A stretch of DNA of 64,000 bases from Carposina sasakii. Lineage: Eukaryota > Arthropoda > Insecta > Lepidoptera > Carposinidae. The stretch spans positions 4,092,001-4,156,000 of the forward strand of contig CP053160.1 of NCBI GenBank assembly GCA_014607495.2, written 5' to 3'. Shown piece by piece: positions 60,537 to 64,000 of the stretch. The notes beneath the pieces are model-generated. The model was given only the letters and a program-made list of their open reading frames with translations. It was not told the origin of the DNA and ran no database searches. Made by a program: the position numbers and the translations under genes. The stretch's first letter is position 1. Each line of letters opens with the position of its first letter.

Positions 60537-63500
60537 TAGTGAATAAGAATATTATGTTTTACGAATGTTTTGACTGCTGTGAAACACTTCATGTATGGGT
60601 AAGGCCTTATCTACTCCAAAGTTGAATTTATACATTAGAATATTCTAGACTAGAATAAAACGCAGCAGAAAATATTACTCTGATCTGTAAGAAGTTTTCG
60701 AAAGTTACCTGCAGTGTAAAATGGTTACCTCACATAAACTTATAAGTAAGCAAATATTTTCTTAACATTACGGGTTCACAATTTCATTTTAATTTTGTTC
60801 ATTGTGCGAACAAACCAATGAAGAGTACGACTATGATACAATGTAAAAAAAAAGAAATTATTTATACTTAGTATAATTATATTTACCTACTCACCGAATT
60901 CCTATGAGCAACTTGATTTTAATTATGCGTTAAGATAGCTGTCGTTCTGTTAGAAACGGTAAAATAACACAGAATACCTACGATCAAATCGAATAACGTC
61001 GCGCTGTTTGTATGATAGTTGTGAGAAAGAGCAGACGAGCTTTTATTTTGTAGTAGGAAATAATTTCGTTCAACGTTCTATAAACTTTTATTTTAACATT
61101 GACAGGTAATTATTGAGAGTTCCAGCATACCAGATAGTTCATACTTTCAAAATATTGTTAATTCGGTTTAATTCCTATGTAATGCCAAATAAATATTATT
61201 TATACAATAATTGAGAAATTAAGTAAGTACCGCAGCTTGTGCGAGAGAGCTTCATTTAAGAATCCGGTTGTTCAATCATCCAATAATTTGATAGATGCCT
61301 CGTGAGGATGGTCTTGTTATGCGCTCCAATACAGCAGCAAGTGTGATCTGTTATAGTTATATTTATTAAGTAGTTAAGTACTTTTAGAAATGTAGGTATT
61401 ATGAGAAGAACTAACAATAACAAATGAAAAGAAATCTCTTTAAGATTACATTTTCCTTTTGGTATCAACTTAATTACAATTTTAATGTGTACAATAAAGC
61501 ATAAGAGTAAGATTTTCCCAAGTAGTCGGCACATAGTCGCCCGTGAGCTCTATCACTAAAAAGTGCATATTTCAAAGTAAAACCTGTTGAAGCCAAATAT
61601 CGTTTTTAAGTCATTGACTCTTGGGTCCCGAGTAATATATTAGCATTGAAATAAACGTGTACATGTCAGTTTTATCTTTTTGGTAAGAAATTTATCTTGA
61701 AGCGTTTAGTATTGGGATTGGGACATTAATTTTATTTGAAATACGGAAAAGTGAAGTAAGTATACCCGAGGTATTGTTTCTAAGGTAGATTGTTTATAGT
61801 TAAATAAACGTAAAAAATACCACTACCTACGTAACTAACAAGAATTTAAGTTTCTAATGATTAAGTTTAACATGGTTTTATTATGGGCTTTTTCGGAGTT
61901 CAAACGGAATTTTGCCATAGGTAGAATCTGAGAGAAATTTCAGAACTAAATTTTTTTTTATGAAGTTTCACAAATAATTTAGTGATGCACAGAGCAACTG
62001 GCGCCATCATTCAAAGAAACTATTTGGTGAAACTCATCTTAATGGGATATTGTACTGTCTTCTCCTTTTAGTTATTGTAATAAACATGTTAGGCTAAGTA
62101 TGTGGCTGTATTTTCTCTTTCTTGTGCGTGAAAGAACGGAAGAACTTTACACACGTAAACCCGCATAGAGTAGGTTCATCACGTGTATAAGGGAGATAAA
62201 CTACTTTTTCCATTTTACTTTGGTTTTGGTGTCAACGTCCTTGACATTGCACTCGTTTTATGTTCAAAAACCTGGCCTTGGAAGGTTTTGTTTCTTAAAA
62301 ACCACGGCACCAACTTCATAATTCTCAGGCATCATAGACGATGTCTCTTTCTGGGTTTGACAAAAAAGGTGTCTGCGAATATCGCAGATAAAATAAATTA
62401 AGATTAAGCATTAGTGGGTATGGTAATTATGCTAAGTATTAGTAAAGTAAGTTATAATATAGTTAATAAGTTACCTATGACGGACTTGATGTTAGTTTTC
62501 TAAAAATAAACCACTCATCATTAAGCCCCTCCCTTTACTCAAGCTTGGGTGGGCTATATTACCTACCTATTCGTTTTTATACATACGTTGTGCCAATTTT
62601 TTTTAAGCAAACAACTTTTAGACAATTACTTTGACTATGTACCGATATTTTATTATACTTAATGTACTACTTCCAAACAATTTTAGTGGAGACAAATGAT
62701 CATCATTGAAGAGCCGTGTTAGACCCTGACAGTAGCAGCAGAGTCGTTAGTTCAACGTAATGAGCTTGTCAATGCAAGATTGAAATTATAATGGAAAAAA
62801 CACGGAAGGATTTAACAAAACTACTTACGTTATATTAAATCCTTCATACTGCCAATCTTTGAGGTTTGCAAGAGGTCAGCGCTGTTTAGATTTTTTATTT
62901 ATAGGTATAAGTTAAAGCTTTGAAAATTCGCCGCAATATTCTGGGTTAGGCAGCCGGATTTTGTTAGTTACCGGTTTTTTATAAACCTCGTTTGGGTATA
63001 AAATAAATCAGGATACCATGATACCACATCATGCTTAGGATGTATATAAGATGGGTGTTTATGTGGAATTGACCTCGAATTATGACCGTTCGTAGAGATT
63101 ATTTCCTTTCATCTCATAATACTAGGATAGTCACTCCAAAGAGGTCACAAAACTATATGATTTATATTTATCTATTAGGTGATAAAAGTAAAGATTGAAT
63201 TTAGTTAGTGTAATCTCAATGATTACTGGAACGATAAAAAAATATTGTTATTTTAAGCTTTGAGGACAGACTTAGGAAATTAGAGTTCCTGTGGGAAATG
63301 CAGTGGGTGCTAGAACACATGACAGCTTCCCCTTAATAGTGACAATAAGAAAAGATAGGAATGTGTGCCACAGAATAATCAATTGAGTGTGCTTTGTATC
63401 AGTAATCACACTTTTAGTCCAGTGAATAGAGGAGTTTTACCTTGCAAACGGTCCGGTAGTTCTGAATTTTATCTAGTCTGAATTTCATCTAGGATGGTTA

Positions 63501-63925
63501 GTGAGTGTTTAAAATGCAAAATGCACAATTCCCCCCACACTCCGCGCCCGCTGCCAAAAACTAACTGCTTTTTTAAATTTTGGCTGCTAATTTTGGTTAG
63601 GTGCATTTTAGCTACAAAAGAGTTATGCACATGCTGTAGATAATGAAATTGAAATTTACTTTAAGAGCCGGCAGTCAAATGAAAATCCGACGGTTGCTCC
63701 GCCCACATACCCCGCCACCCGCAACACAAAGTTCTAACGCGTAAAATCTGCGAAGTTATAATTTAAAATTCGCGCGCTTTCGAGCAGGCGGGTCAATGCA
63801 AGGTCAAGCGCAGAGAACATAAAAACCACGGAGTCATTATTATAAGTAATTTATTTCAAAGTAGTGTTGATTTTTGTTTGCATAATATAATAAATTTAGT
63901 TACTAATAAGTATTGTTATCATCTA
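60537..63925. other. No supported gene
   Basis: I read both strands and found no exon with convincing splice sites and codon use. ORFs at 61256-61534 (-) and 62183-62401 (+) have no recognisable motif. A GC-richer stretch at 63530-63830 could hold a promoter, but no gene can be tied to it. Upstream exons of the kinase gene may lie here or beyond the window. Confidence 0.45.
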
Positions 63926-64000
63926 TACAGGGTTATTTTTGGTCGTTAACGTTCCCGAAAACTACGGAATCTCCTCATCATCACGATCATTTTTCTCCAT
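63926..64000 (+). mobile_element. MITE family B, cut by the window edge
   Basis: TACAGGGTTATTTTTGGTCG, then ACGTTCCCGAAAACTACGG and CTCCTCATCATCACGATCAT, match the left part of the copy at 27012. The sequence ends inside the element. Confidence 0.85.

Noticed and set aside
1..64000. CRISPR arrays, operons, riboswitches, bacterial promoters
   Set aside because: The DNA is clearly eukaryotic, with spliced genes. Repeats are dispersed or inverted and not regularly spaced with unique spacers.

Overview
The window is nuclear DNA from an insect, most likely a moth or butterfly (Lepidoptera). The signs are AT-rich introns with canonical GT-AG sites, many TAGGTACCTACC-type simple repeats, telomere-like TTAGG units, and a dense set of interspersed repeats of the kinds common in Lepidoptera. 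There are no bacterial operons, and most single-frame ORFs longer than 60 codons are chance or repeat-derived. I rebuilt the genes by joining exons across splice sites with matching phase. In four of the five genes (both gamma-glutamyltransferases, SCFD2, COX6A) and the partial kinase, every visible exon junction keeps the frame.

Layout. 1-5.6 kb: no gene, only repeats. 5.6-25.1 kb (+): a complete ten-exon gamma-glutamyltransferase (GGT) gene. Its 8.5-kb intron 2 holds an intronless same-strand gene for the stress protein NUPR1, with its own TATA box and a UPRE-like site. 25.1-29.1 kb: intergenic, with two long terminal-inverted-repeat elements. 29.1-35.0 kb (+): a second GGT gene, exons 2-10 only, with almost identical exon lengths; it is a tandem duplicate. 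36.3-48.4 kb (-): a complete nine-exon SCFD2 gene (Sec1/Munc18-like). A broken piggyBac-family transposon, itself interrupted by a smaller inverted-repeat element, sits in its intron 8. 49.3-52.6 kb (-): a complete three-exon COX6A gene for a mitochondrial cytochrome c oxidase subunit. 54.6-56.1 kb (-): the last three exons of a protein kinase, probably S6KL/RSKR-like. 56.1-64 kb: repeats and one unassigned candidate exon.

The genes do not form one pathway. The GGT pair would act on extracellular glutathione, NUPR1 is a stress-response chromatin protein, SCFD2 is a trafficking-type protein, and COX6A belongs to respiration. The most distinctive material is the mobile DNA. At least four short inverted-repeat families share a TACAGGGTG-like end. 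Two fold-back structures have arms of about 110 and 140 bp at roughly 97 percent identity. A roughly 100-bp retroposon has a clean 9-bp target duplication, and some insertions lie within about 20 bp of splice sites. I found no convincing new multi-gene system.
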